A stretch of 64,000 bases of DNA from Ottelia alismoides (lineage: Eukaryota > Streptophyta > Magnoliopsida > Alismatales > Hydrocharitaceae), in contig JAZKJV010008876.1 in assembly GCA_037367405.1 (NCBI GenBank), forward strand, positions 1 through 64,000, in the 5' to 3' direction. The stretch's first letter is position 1; every line of letters starts with the position of its first letter. This document shows positions 46,490-58,062 of this stretch, piece by piece. Both the position numbers and the translations under genes were made by a program. A model generated the notes under the pieces. It worked only from the letters and a program-made list of their open reading frames with translations, searched no databases and was not told the DNA's origin.

Positions 46490-46806
46490 TTGCATGTTCA
46501 ACCAGTTCATGTCTCTTGTGGATGATGTTATGACCGATCCTAGGATTCTGGAAATGCCAAAGTCGCTGATACGAGCAGTTTGTGGTTGTTCCTGTTCTGT
46601 CCCTATGTTCTTCTTCTGAGCAAATCAGACCGACCCACAGTACTGGTCTTATGCATGCCGTCGTTATTTCCGCCAGCACACTATCGTATTCTGTTATAGA
46701 TCTTTTTATCCACAATTTCAAGGACGTGCTCGGACAAGCTCTTCTCCACATACTGGCGAAGGGTCAGGTCATCTTCCATATCCGTAGGCCTCTTTTCAAT
46801 AAGTGA
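46490..46806 (-). pseudogene. RLK relic, inverted: kinase C-lobe joined to activation segment
   Basis: On the minus strand: KRPTD-type start (about 46795), the WRRACPSTSLKLW/SLSEHVLEIVDK region in shifting frames, ACIRPVLWVGLICSEEEHRDR (C-terminus), then directly ARISDFGISRILGS (subdomain VII DFG loop, about 46595-46550). The order is permuted: in a kinase the DFG loop precedes the C-lobe. It forms an inverted partner of 46047-46380. Confidence 0.7.
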
Positions 46807-47039
46807 TGATCGGGCTCCCCATTGCGGACTCTGTTATTTAAGTAACAAAACTGTGACTATACATGCATTAATGTGCTTCAAAAATTTTCTACGCTAACTA
46901 CTACGGCAATTATATATTATGCAAAAAAATTATGATATTATGCAAGTCAAATAATATTATGCAAAAAGCAAACCTAAACTATGCGTATAAGTCTGCAAAA
47001 TTAGAGCACAAGTTACCTGAGGGATGTATTCAAGCGTTC

Positions 47040-47312
47040 CTCTGATATGATTAGTCACAAACCGGACAGTAGGAATCTATAAATGCCAAAGTTGGCGATG
47101 CGAGCTGTCATATAGTCATCGAGATGAATGATATTGGGCTTTAGATCACAGTGCACGATCGATGCTTTTATCGGATTATGAAAGGTAGTCTAGCTCGGAT
47201 GCGACATCGATAGTAATGTCGAGCCGTCCGAACAAATTTAGTGCTCGGAGACAGCTCTTAACGATGAAGCCAAACTCGGAAAGAACTGCCTTAAATCCTC
47301 CAGAAACATGAA
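47040..47312 (-). pseudogene. RLK relic, inverted: kinase catalytic loop
   Basis: On the minus strand: LNLFGRLDITIDVASELDYL (subdomain VIa), then HCDLKPN (catalytic loop, about 47135-47155), DDYMTARIANFG (DFG changed to NFG, about 47080-47115) and a short activation-loop remnant. Frames are partly shifted. It precedes the inverted C-lobe piece on the minus strand. Confidence 0.72.
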
Positions 47313-48779
47313 CTGGTTATGAACCGGTTGAGCATGCAAACAACATGCGATCTGGTGGAGCATGGAATCTTCGAGTTAAACAGCTTTTCACGATGAAACA
47401 TGAACTGGTTGAGCATGCAAAAGGCATTTTAACAATACGTAGGGATAAAGTAAAAAACCAGGAAATGAAGACATAAAAACATAAAATAACAAAAATTATA
47501 AAAGTCATATACCTATATTGATGTACATAAACAACATAAAAGATTATAAAAATCTATAAAATAAATAAATAATCGTAAAACCCTATAAAATACCACAAAA
47601 ATTCGAAAAATCCTAACTTAAATAATTATACATTTCTACATATGTTTAATCATTTTGCCTCACGGAGTTCGATACTGGAAATCTAAACCAGCTAAATAAA
47701 ATAAAATTAAATTAAATATTGTTAGTATAATCCGAGATTTTGGTTACAATTGGACTGCAACGATAATTTACACCCTTTAAAATTTTTGAATAGTATGACT
47801 AATTCAAATTAGTTTCTTATTAATCCATATGCATCTCAAATCAAATGAGATCACTACTAGCATCGATTCAGTTTTTATAGGAGAATATGCAAACTACCAT
47901 TATATTACAGAAGAGATAGTTACACAAAAACACTACCATGTGCTTATATATCAAGACCGGCAAAAAGAACGACACAAATCCACATTCTATATGATTGTAT
48001 TATCTATCTTTAAATTATCGTTGATTCTTGAAATTCGTACAGATATTGCCCATTGACTTTTATTTAAAAGTTTATATCATTCATCCCTATTGAAGTGACT
48101 ATTAGACGATTTTTTGGAGAGGATAGCTGTTGTTATATGAATTACCGCTAGCCATATAGCAATGGACATGGCATTTGTTGCAGATTTAAAATGGATGATA
48201 ATATTCCAACAAGTTGTTGTTAGTTGCTATAATTTAGCATTGAAAGACACGGCAATATTCAAATTATCCATTGTTATAGTTTCATATTATTGTAACGTGA
48301 TTTGAATATTAACGTTCTAGGAAAATAAAAAATATGTTTCTAAGGTAGAACTTTCCTTTAGTAAAAACATATCCAAACATCCTAACACAATATTGTATTC
48401 GTTTTCACAACAAAAGCATATTCAAATAAGCATTGGATCCCTGAGCTTTAATGATTGACAATAAAAAACAAAGTCGTATTTTTATTAGTAATGCAAGTGA
48501 TACATTACGTAGATTCTTACCATTACCCACTGCAATTGAATGGACGGATACTTTCCGTGTCTGGGGAAGCTAAATGGTTGCGAGATGTACTTGAAGGAAG
48601 AGATTTGCATCTCCTATTCAAGGGAAATTAAATTGACGATGTACAAGTTTTTTTTTTTGAAGGAATTAAATTGCTAGAGTCCCACTCCTAATAATTTACT
48701 AAATATTATTAATACAATCTGAACCTTACCTAATGTGCTTGTACGCTTGCACATTACCACGTATCCACATAGTGTGGGC
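47313..48779. other. AT-rich spacer, no gene seen
   Basis: A short direct repeat of a TGCATG/TGAACTGGTTGAGCATGC phrase occurs at 47316-47340 and 47398-47421, as also near 46490. 47470-47730 has LTR-like AT-rich words (CATTTTGCCTCACGG). The rest (47760-48780) shows nothing recognisable. Confidence 0.4.
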
Positions 48780-49110
48780 CAACTGCCCGTTGTACAGTAG
48801 ACCTTTGCATTACAATAGAGGATCCGCTCTCGGCCACCAACTATTTTGCAGTGGGAGCAGTTCCTTTGCAAAATTGCAGATTTTGCTGCAAAATGGCGGG
48901 ACACTTGAGCCGTTCGATCTTCATTGAGAAGTTCAAACGAATCTCCTATTTTTTGGATCCATACCGTGAAAATTTGTATAAACCGCTTGATCAAGATCGA
49001 ACGGCTCAAATGGAGTGCAACAGACTCTGTAGTACTGTAAAGAATCCACTCTGTTTTGTAGTACCCGGCTCAATAGAGTGTGGGCCACCTATCCGACTCT
49101 CAACACCCCG
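48780..49110. mobile_element. Probable foldback MITE
   Basis: A perfect 17-nt inverted repeat, TTGAGCCGTTCGATCTT (48905-48921) and its complement (48993-49009), lies inside a longer imperfect fold. Direct AGTGTGGGCC words occur on both sides (about 48770 and 49079). Class not determined. Confidence 0.35.
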
Positions 49111-49189
49111 CTTTCCCCTTCTTATAAAGGATCAATGATGGATAATGGTAAGTTTAAAGGTCAAACTCTAGGATCTGGTGTTTTACATT

Positions 49190-49261
49190 AATTTTTTATT
49201 GCATTTTTGAAGGTGTGTTTGATCATGAATTTTTTATTGCATTTTGAAGGTGTGTTTGATC
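49190..49261 (+). repeat. Tandem duplication, about 38-bp unit
   Basis: Two copies of a unit built on TTTTTTATTGCATTTT and GAAGGTGTGTTTGATC lie side by side, differing by a few bases. Confidence 0.6.
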
Positions 49262-49356
49262 TTATTGGATTCTCAAATACCCTTTTTTCTTTCTGATACA
49301 AGGTCCTTGAAATGTATTGAAGCATGTGTTGTGATGTTCTAAATACTTCCAAAACT

Positions 49357-49580
49357 TTACGGGTGCGTTTGGTTTGTGGGTTATCCGGGGGAGGATAACC
49401 CATTTTTGCATTTTTGTGTTTGGTTGGTGGGTTAAGGGTTGGGAGGGTTTGTATGATGTGATTATATTGAAATTTGAAAAAGTGGGCAGTTATTATGATA
49501 CGATTATATTGGAATTTGAAAAAGTGGATAGCTGTTGTGATGTCATTGTATTGAAGTTTGGAATAGTGAGTAGAAGTTAA
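49357..49580 (+). mobile_element. Truncated MITE with GGGTGCGTTTGGTT end
   Basis: It begins ACGGGTGCGTTTGGTTTG, a terminal phrase common in plant hAT/Harbinger MITEs, followed by a stem (GGGTTATCC / GGATAACCC, about 49378-49401). Three approximately 42-bp repeats of ATTATATTGAAATTTGAAAAAGTGG-like sequence follow (about 49455-49570). It is cut by the LTR remnant at about 49585. Confidence 0.5.
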
Positions 49581-49584
49581 GTTT

Positions 49585-51017
49585 TTGCGTTAAGGTCCCC
49601 GCCATGCGCGTGCAAGTCACGTGGTCTTGGCGTTTTTGCATAGAGACCCCTGTGGATTAACGTATTGCACTTTACTACATAAACATTTTATTGCAGTTAT
49701 ATTTTTAAGGAAATTTTGTGATCTGACCCTTGGATTTGTGGAATATTGAAAGGTGGTCCCTACCGGGCCGCATGCTCACGCACGTGGTCTGGGATATTTG
49801 CATCTATACCCCTGCGGGTTTTGAGGTTGACATTTAGTCCTTAAAAGTTTAATTGCATTATATATTTTGTGCGAGATATTGCATTTGTACCCCTAATAGT
49901 TCCCATATTTGCACAAATACCCTTGTTAGGGTGTATTTTCTATTTGTTGTTCCTGTTTATTGCATACATCTATAAAATCCCAAAAATTATCAAAAAAATA
50001 TATTAAGCTCTTGTTGATCCTATTTTCAAGCTATATTTTATTTCGCATTTTATTACATTTTACTATTTATAAAAATTTAAAAAACATACATTTTCAACAC
50101 TATTTGCATTATAAAATCCATAAAAAATATAAAAACACTTTAGAAAATTCCCAAAAAAAATATTTTGCTTATTATAGTGTGTTTCAACTTCAATCCAATA
50201 ATCACTAAAAAATACAAAAGAAAACTCCTAAAAATTACAAAACCCCTAAAAATCTTTATAAAAATCTTAAAACTTCTACAAAAATCCTAAAAATACAATT
50301 TCAGTTTTTGTATTTTATTTGATTTATTATCTTTCAATTAAAATTAAATTGAGGAATTTTGGACACTTATTGTTATTTTCCATACTCATTTTAATTTCGG
50401 CTACCAACTTAGTTCACTGATTTCTAGTATTTTTACCTTTAAAAATATCAAAAAAATTAGGAAAAATATAGATAAATTCCAAAAACATTAGAAAAATATA
50501 AAAGACATAGAAATACATTATTTCCTATATTTAAAGTCTTTTTCCCTATTTTTTATCTCTCTTATCTCTTGTGCATATATATATATATATTCCTTATATA
50601 CATTATATCTTTATTAAAAGAAAAAAGAAAATACAAAAATACAAAATATAAAAAGAAAATACAAAATCAGTAAATCAAAAATCAAAATATAAAAATATAA
50701 AATCAAAAATTAAATAAAAAATATATAATTAAAAACCCACAAAAAATAGCATAAATAGACAAATCATCACGTTCATTTTGTGTATTTTGCCCCATTCTAC
50801 ATGTATGCTCCCTGTGTTCGACATCTAGACATACTTGCACATATACACATCTTTGTTGTATAGTTATAATAAATTTTAACTCCGCACGACTTTTCATTGC
50901 TTGATTTCTGTTGTGGGTTAATTGTTGTTTGAATTCCAAATTTCGTGCGGTCGCCACAGCGACTTTGTCTCCGCCTTGTGTGAGACATATTTAGACTGCC
51001 GATTTTTAGGTTCAACA
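49585..51017 (+). repeat. 5'-truncated gypsy LTR
   Basis: It corresponds to the 3' approximately 1.4 kb of the Athila-like LTRs (compare 2560-3882) and ends TTTAGGTTCAACA at 51017. The first two thirds of the LTR are absent. Confidence 0.72.
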
Positions 51018-51412
51018 ATGTACTTAGTCGATGATAAGACAACTTAGATTTGAAAAGTCATTGGGGACATCATTTTTGAGTTCTCAGTCAACAGTTGCTG
51101 AAATTCCACTATTGGCTAAATTCGTGGACATGTTGCTTGTTTATACGACTAATCAAATTGGTCCCTCTTGATGCGAAGATGGTCGTCAACATGTTGGTCT
51201 TCCACTTGCTGATCGTCATCACATTTCTACCTGAAGCAGCCGCTGCATCCTTTACTGCTTCTTAGTTTAGGTTAAGCATGTAAGATGGGCGAATCAACAT
51301 TCAGATCCAATTGCCTCTGTTCAGCCGCTTGGCATCTTCGAATTGCTTGAGCAGAGCAGACCGCCCTAACCACAGGTATTACGAAAACCCTCGCTATCTC
51401 TATCATTCCACT
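51018..51412. other. Unassigned 395 bases
   Basis: A 28-codon open frame at 51179-51265 begins with a hydrophobic, signal-peptide-like run ending EAAAA and could be the start of a lost gene, but nothing follows it. No other signal. Confidence 0.25.
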
Positions 51413-51907
51413 TGTGGGAATTCTGTACGTACGTAGTCTATATAAAATATTTATGAGATAATAAATTTTAATTTTATCGAGTCAATAGATAAAACGTAAC
51501 CGTATTATCTTGATCCACGTTGATGGTTAGTTTTTTTATCAGGAGTTGATTACGATTAGGTTTGTTATAATGTTAAACCCTCCAACTTTACTTGTATAAA
51601 AGAGACACGATGACTCATTATGTAGGATCTCGAATCAAGAATCGGAGAGAGTCATCATCAAAACTCTCCTCATTATGTAGGATCTCGAATCAAGAATCGG
51701 AGAGAGTCATCATCAAAACTCTCCACCATCCGAGAGAGTCTTAAAATTTTGAGGTCAAGGGAAGGAGAAAAAAGAGGAAGGAAGGATCAACGTCATTTTC
51801 TTCATCGTCTCCATTACGGTGATTTTCTGATTTGTGATAGAAGGAGGTAACTCGTAATCCATTATTTATATGATGCTTCCTTTATGCTACGTATAAATTT
51901 TCCTACA
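51413..51907 (+). repeat. Ty1/copia LTR with decayed Met-type primer site
   Basis: It starts TGTGGGAATTCTG and ends TTTTCCTACA (495 bp), with TATAAAAG at about 51594. Just after it, TTTGACATCAGAGTCGG (about 51909-51925) resembles the TGGTATCAGAGC primer site complementary to initiator tRNA-Met in copia elements. It contains a 55-bp tandem duplication. The internal region is not recognisable past the MULE-like insertion. Confidence 0.6.
51614..51723 (+). repeat. 55-bp tandem duplication in the copia LTR
   Basis: Two consecutive copies (51614-51668 and 51669-51723), identical by eye, start CTCATTATGTAGGATCTCG. The LTR position suggests a duplicated transcribed or promoter-proximal segment. Confidence 0.9.
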
Positions 51908-51949
51908 ATTTGACATCAGAGTCGGCTTATTAGCTTTGATGGAAATATA

Positions 51950-53058
51950 TGGGTTCGGATCCTCTAGGTAATATTACTTTTACCTAGAGTGGGTAAAGTG
52001 TGTTAGATGGTTGCCAAATCACTCCTTGTCCACATTGCGAAAACCAAGTCAACAAACTAACTTTTGAGGCTACAATATTAAATGAATCATGCACCAACCA
52101 ACCAACTTTTAAGGATTTAACAGTAAATCTAATTGATACCATCATTCAAATTACCAAATTAATCAAAATTATAAAATATCATTCTCCCTTCATGATGCTC
52201 ACTTTCAAGAATTCTGTGACTATTTTTAAAAGATTTTATTTATATGAATATGATACAATATTATTTCTTTTTGAGAAAAAATATTTATATTTTTTAAGGA
52301 TATAAATATGGATCAAGTTAATATTTTTTGGTAGATATATCCTTATATATCCAATTGTTATTATTGTTTTGTTGATACAAAGATCGTTACTGATACCATT
52401 TTTTATTTTTCAGAGATAATATATATGAATAAGCTCCATATGCTTTTAGCAAATATGGATATATTCATATACATCCAACATTATATGTGTTTTTAAGCAG
52501 ATATAGATATATAGAGTTTTATGTTGGCAGATATAGAAATCGATAAAGATACGATTTTTTCCGGATGTAAATATGAATATGGATATCCTTTTCATTTTTA
52601 AGTACATGGATACGACTAAAGTTACACTTTTGCGATATAAAATATATCCATATTCATCACTAAAAATAAAATGGCATCAATAACAATGTCTTTATAAATA
52701 AAATATATGGAATAATAGAAATAGAAATATTTTTTCTTAAAAAAATAATATCGTATCATATTCATATAAATAAAATATTTTAAAAATAATCACACAATCC
52801 TTGAAAGTGAGCATCATTAAGGGAGATGTTATTTTATAATTTTGATTAATTTGACAATTTGAATGATGATATTATTAATATTTACTATTAAATCCTTAAA
52901 AGTTAATTGGTTGGTGCATGATTCATTTAATATTGTAGCCTCAAAAGTTGGCTTGTTGGCTTGATTTTCGCCATGTGGAAAGGGAGTGATTTGGCAACCA
53001 TCCAACACACTTTACCCACTCTAGGTAAAAGTAATGTTACCTAGAGGATCCAAACCCG
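51950..53058. mobile_element. MULE-like long-inverted-repeat element, non-autonomous
   Basis: A 1,109-bp insertion flanked by GAAATATA (51942-51949 and 53059-53066; the duplication may be 9 bp, GGAAATATA). The arms are inverted repeats of roughly 400 bp that stay alignable by eye from GGGTT(C/T)GGATCCTCTAGG inward. Each arm tip has its own 10-bp stem (CTCTAGGTAA / TTACCTAGAG, 51962-51989 and mirrored near 53018-53046). The 8-9-bp duplication and very long inverted repeats favour Mutator-like. No transposase; the ORF at 52000-52305 lies inside an arm and is spurious. Confidence 0.82.
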
Positions 53059-53066
53059 GAAATATA

Positions 53067-54043
53067 CACTATTATATTTATTGACTTTCTTATTGTCAAC
53101 ATTATAAATCCACATATTTTCATATAACCATTAAGATCCTTTATCCTACACATACATTTTAGGTTGTGGCCATTATCTTTTTGAATTGAGCCATTATCCT
53201 TTCGAATTGATTAATAAATTAACGTCGGTTGGAGTTGGGCCACTTAACGTTTATTATTTATTCATAACGTTGATGTCGTTTTCAATAACAAATTAAGGAC
53301 GGCAGTTTTGGGGTACAAAGTCTGATCTAAAGTCATTAATTTATTGTTTAATAAATGGAATGATAGAGATTGAATAGTTTTTTTGTTGACAGCAATTAAT
53401 TTTCTACGTATAAACAGTTGTTTTCAAATTTTGAAATCGTATGGTTAAACAAATTTATCTTTTTAAACAGATTTTCTACGTATATGAGAGTCTGGACAGA
53501 GAGAAAAAAAGGGAGAAGCTGGTAGTTTTTTTTTTCAAATAAGCCCTTATTATTGCTGTGCTATCTTTGTGTGAAAATTGAAGGGCCGTGTGAGTCCTCA
53601 CTCTTATGGCACTACTTAATTCCATGACGCTACTTCTTCTTTTCAACGAGTTAAAAAGAGCCCTTTTCTTATCACGATATTCAAGGCCGGTCGTTTAAAA
53701 AGAGCAAATCTATGCTCGTAAATGTAGTCTAAAATTTAACTTCCCGTAGTGCCAGCACCATACTATATGTTCATGTATAAATCTTATCCAATAATCGCAA
53801 TAATATACGCTATAAACGCTCCTCAACATTTAGCATCCGAGAAACCGTATAATCAATCCAAAAATACAACTTTATTGTCCAGCACCGGCAAACGGAGAGA
53901 ACGATCTTAGAGAGACGAGCTTCCATATCACTCGTACTCGCCACATGTATCATTCGTCAAGAAATCAACTCGGGTTCGTTCAATATAAACGGAACTAATC
54001 AGGCAAGCCATCTATGCACAAAGCCAAAGACAGTGTCGACACC
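53067..54043. other. AT-rich spacer, no gene seen
   Basis: About 980 bases between the MULE-like element and the CACTA terminus. They may include the decayed copia interior. No protein or RNA signal found. Confidence 0.4.
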
Positions 54044-57000
54044 CACTACAACAAAAGGGCAAAAAGGCTACAAACATTTTCCTACGGAATATTATTAACT
54101 ACGAAATATGTGGCGGCCTACGATTATTCCGTAACTAAAACATAAAGAAACCTCGACGGAATATGGCTACAAAATCATTGTCGTTAATAGTTTTGGTGAC
54201 GAAAAATCTGAAGTTAATGGAAAGCAACAATGTAATTGAAAAAAATAGTATGACAGCATTCTCTAATAAATTATTTGGATACTTACACCTATAACCCCGA
54301 GTAGTTTCGTAATTACCCCAGAAACCTTCGATAAATCATAATTACATGGCTAAGATGGGATAAATACTTCATTCATTGTTCCCAATTAATATATGTTCTC
54401 TAAATTTGAATTTAAAAATTTATATCGACATAGCTATTGTATAATCAACAATTAAATCTACCAACTAAACCAATGAAATTTATTTATTAAGCTCGTTAGT
54501 GACATACATATGGTAAATATCATCAAATGCGAGTAGATTGAAAACCACGAAAAGGTTGAATGATGCTTTTTGTATTTGTAACTTACGTACTTTATTATTA
54601 AATTAAAAATATATAGCAAAAAATTCCAGTATTAGAGTTTCCTTGTTTAGGGAGATATGGCTTATTTCATATCATCCAACAAGCAAACGTAAATCACGAA
54701 TTTTCTCCACACCATAGTTACCCCTTCTCCTTTGGGCTACAGAAATATGTCCAATGACATTGTAAACGGTAATATTTTAGGAAATATTACATAGGATTCT
54801 TAATATATATAATTGGAAAATGTGAGCATTGAGTTTCCCTCCAATAACTAATTAGCGCCTTTTTAGTTTTCACGATGGAAACCGTTCCCCCACCCCCGAT
54901 TTTCCTCTCCATTTGTTTCCCTCTCCCCCGATTTCACAGTGGTAACTTTCCCTTTCCCCCGTTTGTTTCCCTCCCGCTCTCCATAAATAGTGAGGTCATT
55001 ACCGCTCGTAGTCATCTTTGCTCCCCTCCAAAGCCCGTCATTTTTTGAAGGTATCTTTTGTGTGTTGTCATCAGGCATCGTTCATCTTGGAATGCTATCA
55101 TCGGCTCTCAGCCATTGTGGGATTTTGCTACATTATATTTTCTCTTTCGACGTTGCTCCTCAAATCAAAGGTATCATTACCATATATTTTCTGTTACAAT
55201 CTCGTATGGATATGTATCTTGATGCTAATTTCTACTCAATTAGATTTTTTTATCCCAAAAGCGAGATCAGTCCCAATGGAAATCGTATATAATCTGAGAA
55301 TTTTTTTGTTTATTGTTAACGAATCTTGCTATCGATATAAATTGTCTTAGATGCTAAAAATTGTATTTTTTTTTGCATTTTGATTTGGTCTTATGGATTA
55401 AATTATTGTATTTCTCTTATTAAATGAATGTCGTATTATAAAAAAGTGATGTAATGAGTCTTTGTTATGTAGTGACGTCCTTGGATTATACATAAGTTCT
55501 TGAATTACAAATAATTCTTACATTATACAAAATTGATACATACGCCATTACCTATGTTGTGCAATTTCAAAATTTTTTGCTAAGATTTAACATGATGATA
55601 ATTAGTTTTTTGGAATCTTTAATGTTGTTATGTATAAGTATTTCCTTTTGAAGTGGATTTCTTTATCATTTCATTATCGTAAAATAAAAAATTTAAAAAT
55701 CTTAGAACTTGTTTAAATAAGATAATATAAGTGGGGTTATTTGCTTATGAAAACTTACATGGATATTGATTAAGTTATTGGAATAAGCTATTACTAATTT
55801 TTTATGGAAATTGATTAGGATAATGGACTACGTGAATGACAAGAGTTGGATGTACTCAGTAGATAACAGATTTGATAGCCCCATTTTTGAATCTAGGCTT
55901 CGAAAATTTATCAATTTTGCACTTCAGAATTTATCAGATAATCAACCTGGTGTTCTTCCTTGTCCTTGTAAGAGGTGTGGTAATAGATTCAATAAAAGAG
56001 CAGAAGAAGTATATGATCATGTGATGCTTAAAGGATTTACTCCAAGATATTTCACATGGATGCATCATGGTGAGTTGAGATTCAATAGAAGCAAAAACAC
56101 TCCTTCACAAGAAAAAGATAACAATGAAATTCATAACTTGTTAAGGGATGCTTATAACATGTTCGAAGATAATGGTTTGAGTAATGATCAAGGTGACACT
56201 TTAGGTGAGAAGAATGATTCAAATGAAGAACCTGCGAATAGGGATGCAGAAAGATTTTATAAACTTCTTAAAGATGCAGATGAACCTCTTTATAATGGAT
56301 GTGAAAGATTTAGTAAATTATCTTTTGTTATGAAACTTCTACATTTTAAGGCTCTATATGGTTGGTCAAATAAGTCATTTTCTGAAATACTATTGTTATT
56401 CAAAGATGTTCTTCCTAATGGAACTGATGCATTGCCATTTTCATATTATGAGGCAAAATTTGTACTTCGAGAGTTGGGACTTGAATGTAAAAATATCGAT
56501 GCTTGTCCTAATGACTGCATGCTATTTTGGAAAGAGTCACAATATAAAGAGTTATGTGATCGATGCCATGCATCTAGATACGAAGATCGTGTTATTTCTG
56601 AGAAGAAAAGAAAAAAAGTGCATGTAAAGGTGTTGAGACATTTTCCATTAGTTCCAAGATTACAACGCCTATTCATGAATGAAACTTTAGCTAAACAAAT
56701 GCGGTGGCACAAGGATGAGAGAGTAGATGATGACTTGTTAAGGCATCCTGCAGATTCTCAAGCATGGAAAAGAATGGATAATATATTTCCTGAATTTTCT
56801 AGCGATCCAAGAAATATAAGACTTGGTCTTGCAAGTGATGGATTTAACCCCTTTGGGAACATGAATAATGCATATAGTATTTGGTCAGTTATTGTTATTC
56901 CATATAATCTTCCTCCTTGGTTGTGTATGAAGCAATCAAATTTCATAATGACACTTCTTATTCCTAGAAAAAAGTCTCCTGGAAAGGAAATAGATGTGTA

Positions 57001-58062
57001 CTTAGAACCTCTTATAGAAGAGTTAAAACACCTATGGGATTTTGGAGTACTGACATATGATGCTCATTCAAAGAGAAATTTTACTATGCGTGCTATGATT
57101 CTATGGACAATAAATGATTTTCCTGCCTACGGAGACTTATCTGGCCGGAGTACTAAAGGAAGATATGCATGTCCTGTTTGTCATAAGGACACAATATCTA
57201 CAAGATTAAAGCATGGAAAGAAACATGCATACTGTTACCATCGTTGCTTTCTAAAAGAGGATCATCCTTTTCGTCATGACAAAAGGAATATTGATGGCAA
57301 TGTGGAGTTACGAAATGCACCAAAACCTCTGTCCGGATTTGAGATCATGGAGCAACTACATGATTGTAGAAACAAGTTTGGTAAAAACTTTGCACGCATT
57401 GGCAAACGTACAAGAGATGAAATGCCAGTAGATGGCACCGAATTCACTTATTCTTGGAAAAAAGTGAGTATTTTCTTCCAATTACCATATTGGAAGTATA
57501 TCGTGATCAGACACAATTTGGATATTATGCATATCGAAAAGAATGTGTTTGAAAACATTATAAACACAATAATGCAAGTAACCGGAAGGAGTAAAGACAA
57601 TATTCAAGCACGATTGGATCTGAAAGAGATGGGAATCCGAAAGGATCTTTGGCCACAAATGATTACAGGAGATCGATTATTATTACCATCTGCATGTTAT
57701 CACATGTCTAGAAATGAGCAGAATACATTCTTTACTACTTTAAAGGAGACAAAAGTTCCAGATGGTTACTCATCAAATATATCTCGAAAGATTAATCTGA
57801 ATGAATGGAAAATGACTGGATTGAAGAGTCATGATTATCATATTCTTATGCAACAGTTACTTCCAATTACACTTCAAAATCTGTCACCGGAAAATGTCAC
57901 TATGCCTTTAATAAGGTTATGCTCCTATTTCAACAAGTTATGCAGCAAAGTTGTTGATGTAGATGAATTTTCAAAGATGGAAGTTGACATTGCAGAGATT
58001 TTATGTGATCTTGAACGTATATTTCCACCTTCTTTTTTCACAATAATGATCCATTTGCCTAT
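54044..58062 (+). mobile_element. CACTA (En/Spm) transposon, left part
   Basis: It begins CACTACAACAAAA at 54044, the standard terminal sequence of the superfamily. Subterminal repeats follow with CTACGGAAT / ATTCCGTA / CGACGGAAT words in both orientations (54080-54210). A promoter-like GC/CT-rich leader (54880-55010) and a TNP2 transposase gene come next. The element is cut at 58062 by the LTR of the third Athila-like element; the rest and the right terminus lie beyond the window. Confidence 0.85.
55823..58062 (+). pseudogene. TNP2-type CACTA transposase, truncated by LTR insertion
   Basis: ATG at 55823 opens MDYVNDKSWMYS; the frame is open upstream to a TTG at 55811, which is not the likely start. 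Domains: N-terminal transposase-associated domain with KSWM, CPCKRCGNRF and VYDHVMLKGF (residues about 8-85), then the TNP2 domain. The latter has YYEAKFVLRELGL, LCDRCHASRY, LASDGFNPFG (first catalytic Asp, about residue 339), LTYDAH, YGDLSGRSTKGRYACPVC and DIMHIEKNVFENI. About 750 codons run without a break. The frame reads ...FFTIMIHLPI and then enters the LTR at 58063, stopping at 58088-58090; the family normally continues for several hundred residues. Confidence 0.9.

Noticed and set aside
51179..51265. Short secreted peptide gene (28 codons)
   Set aside because: Hydrophobic start resembles a signal peptide, but there is no mature peptide and no supporting context; kept only as a note in the spacer entry.
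52000..52305. 101-codon ORF
   Set aside because: Lies inside one inverted arm of the MULE-like element; the mirrored arm is not open.
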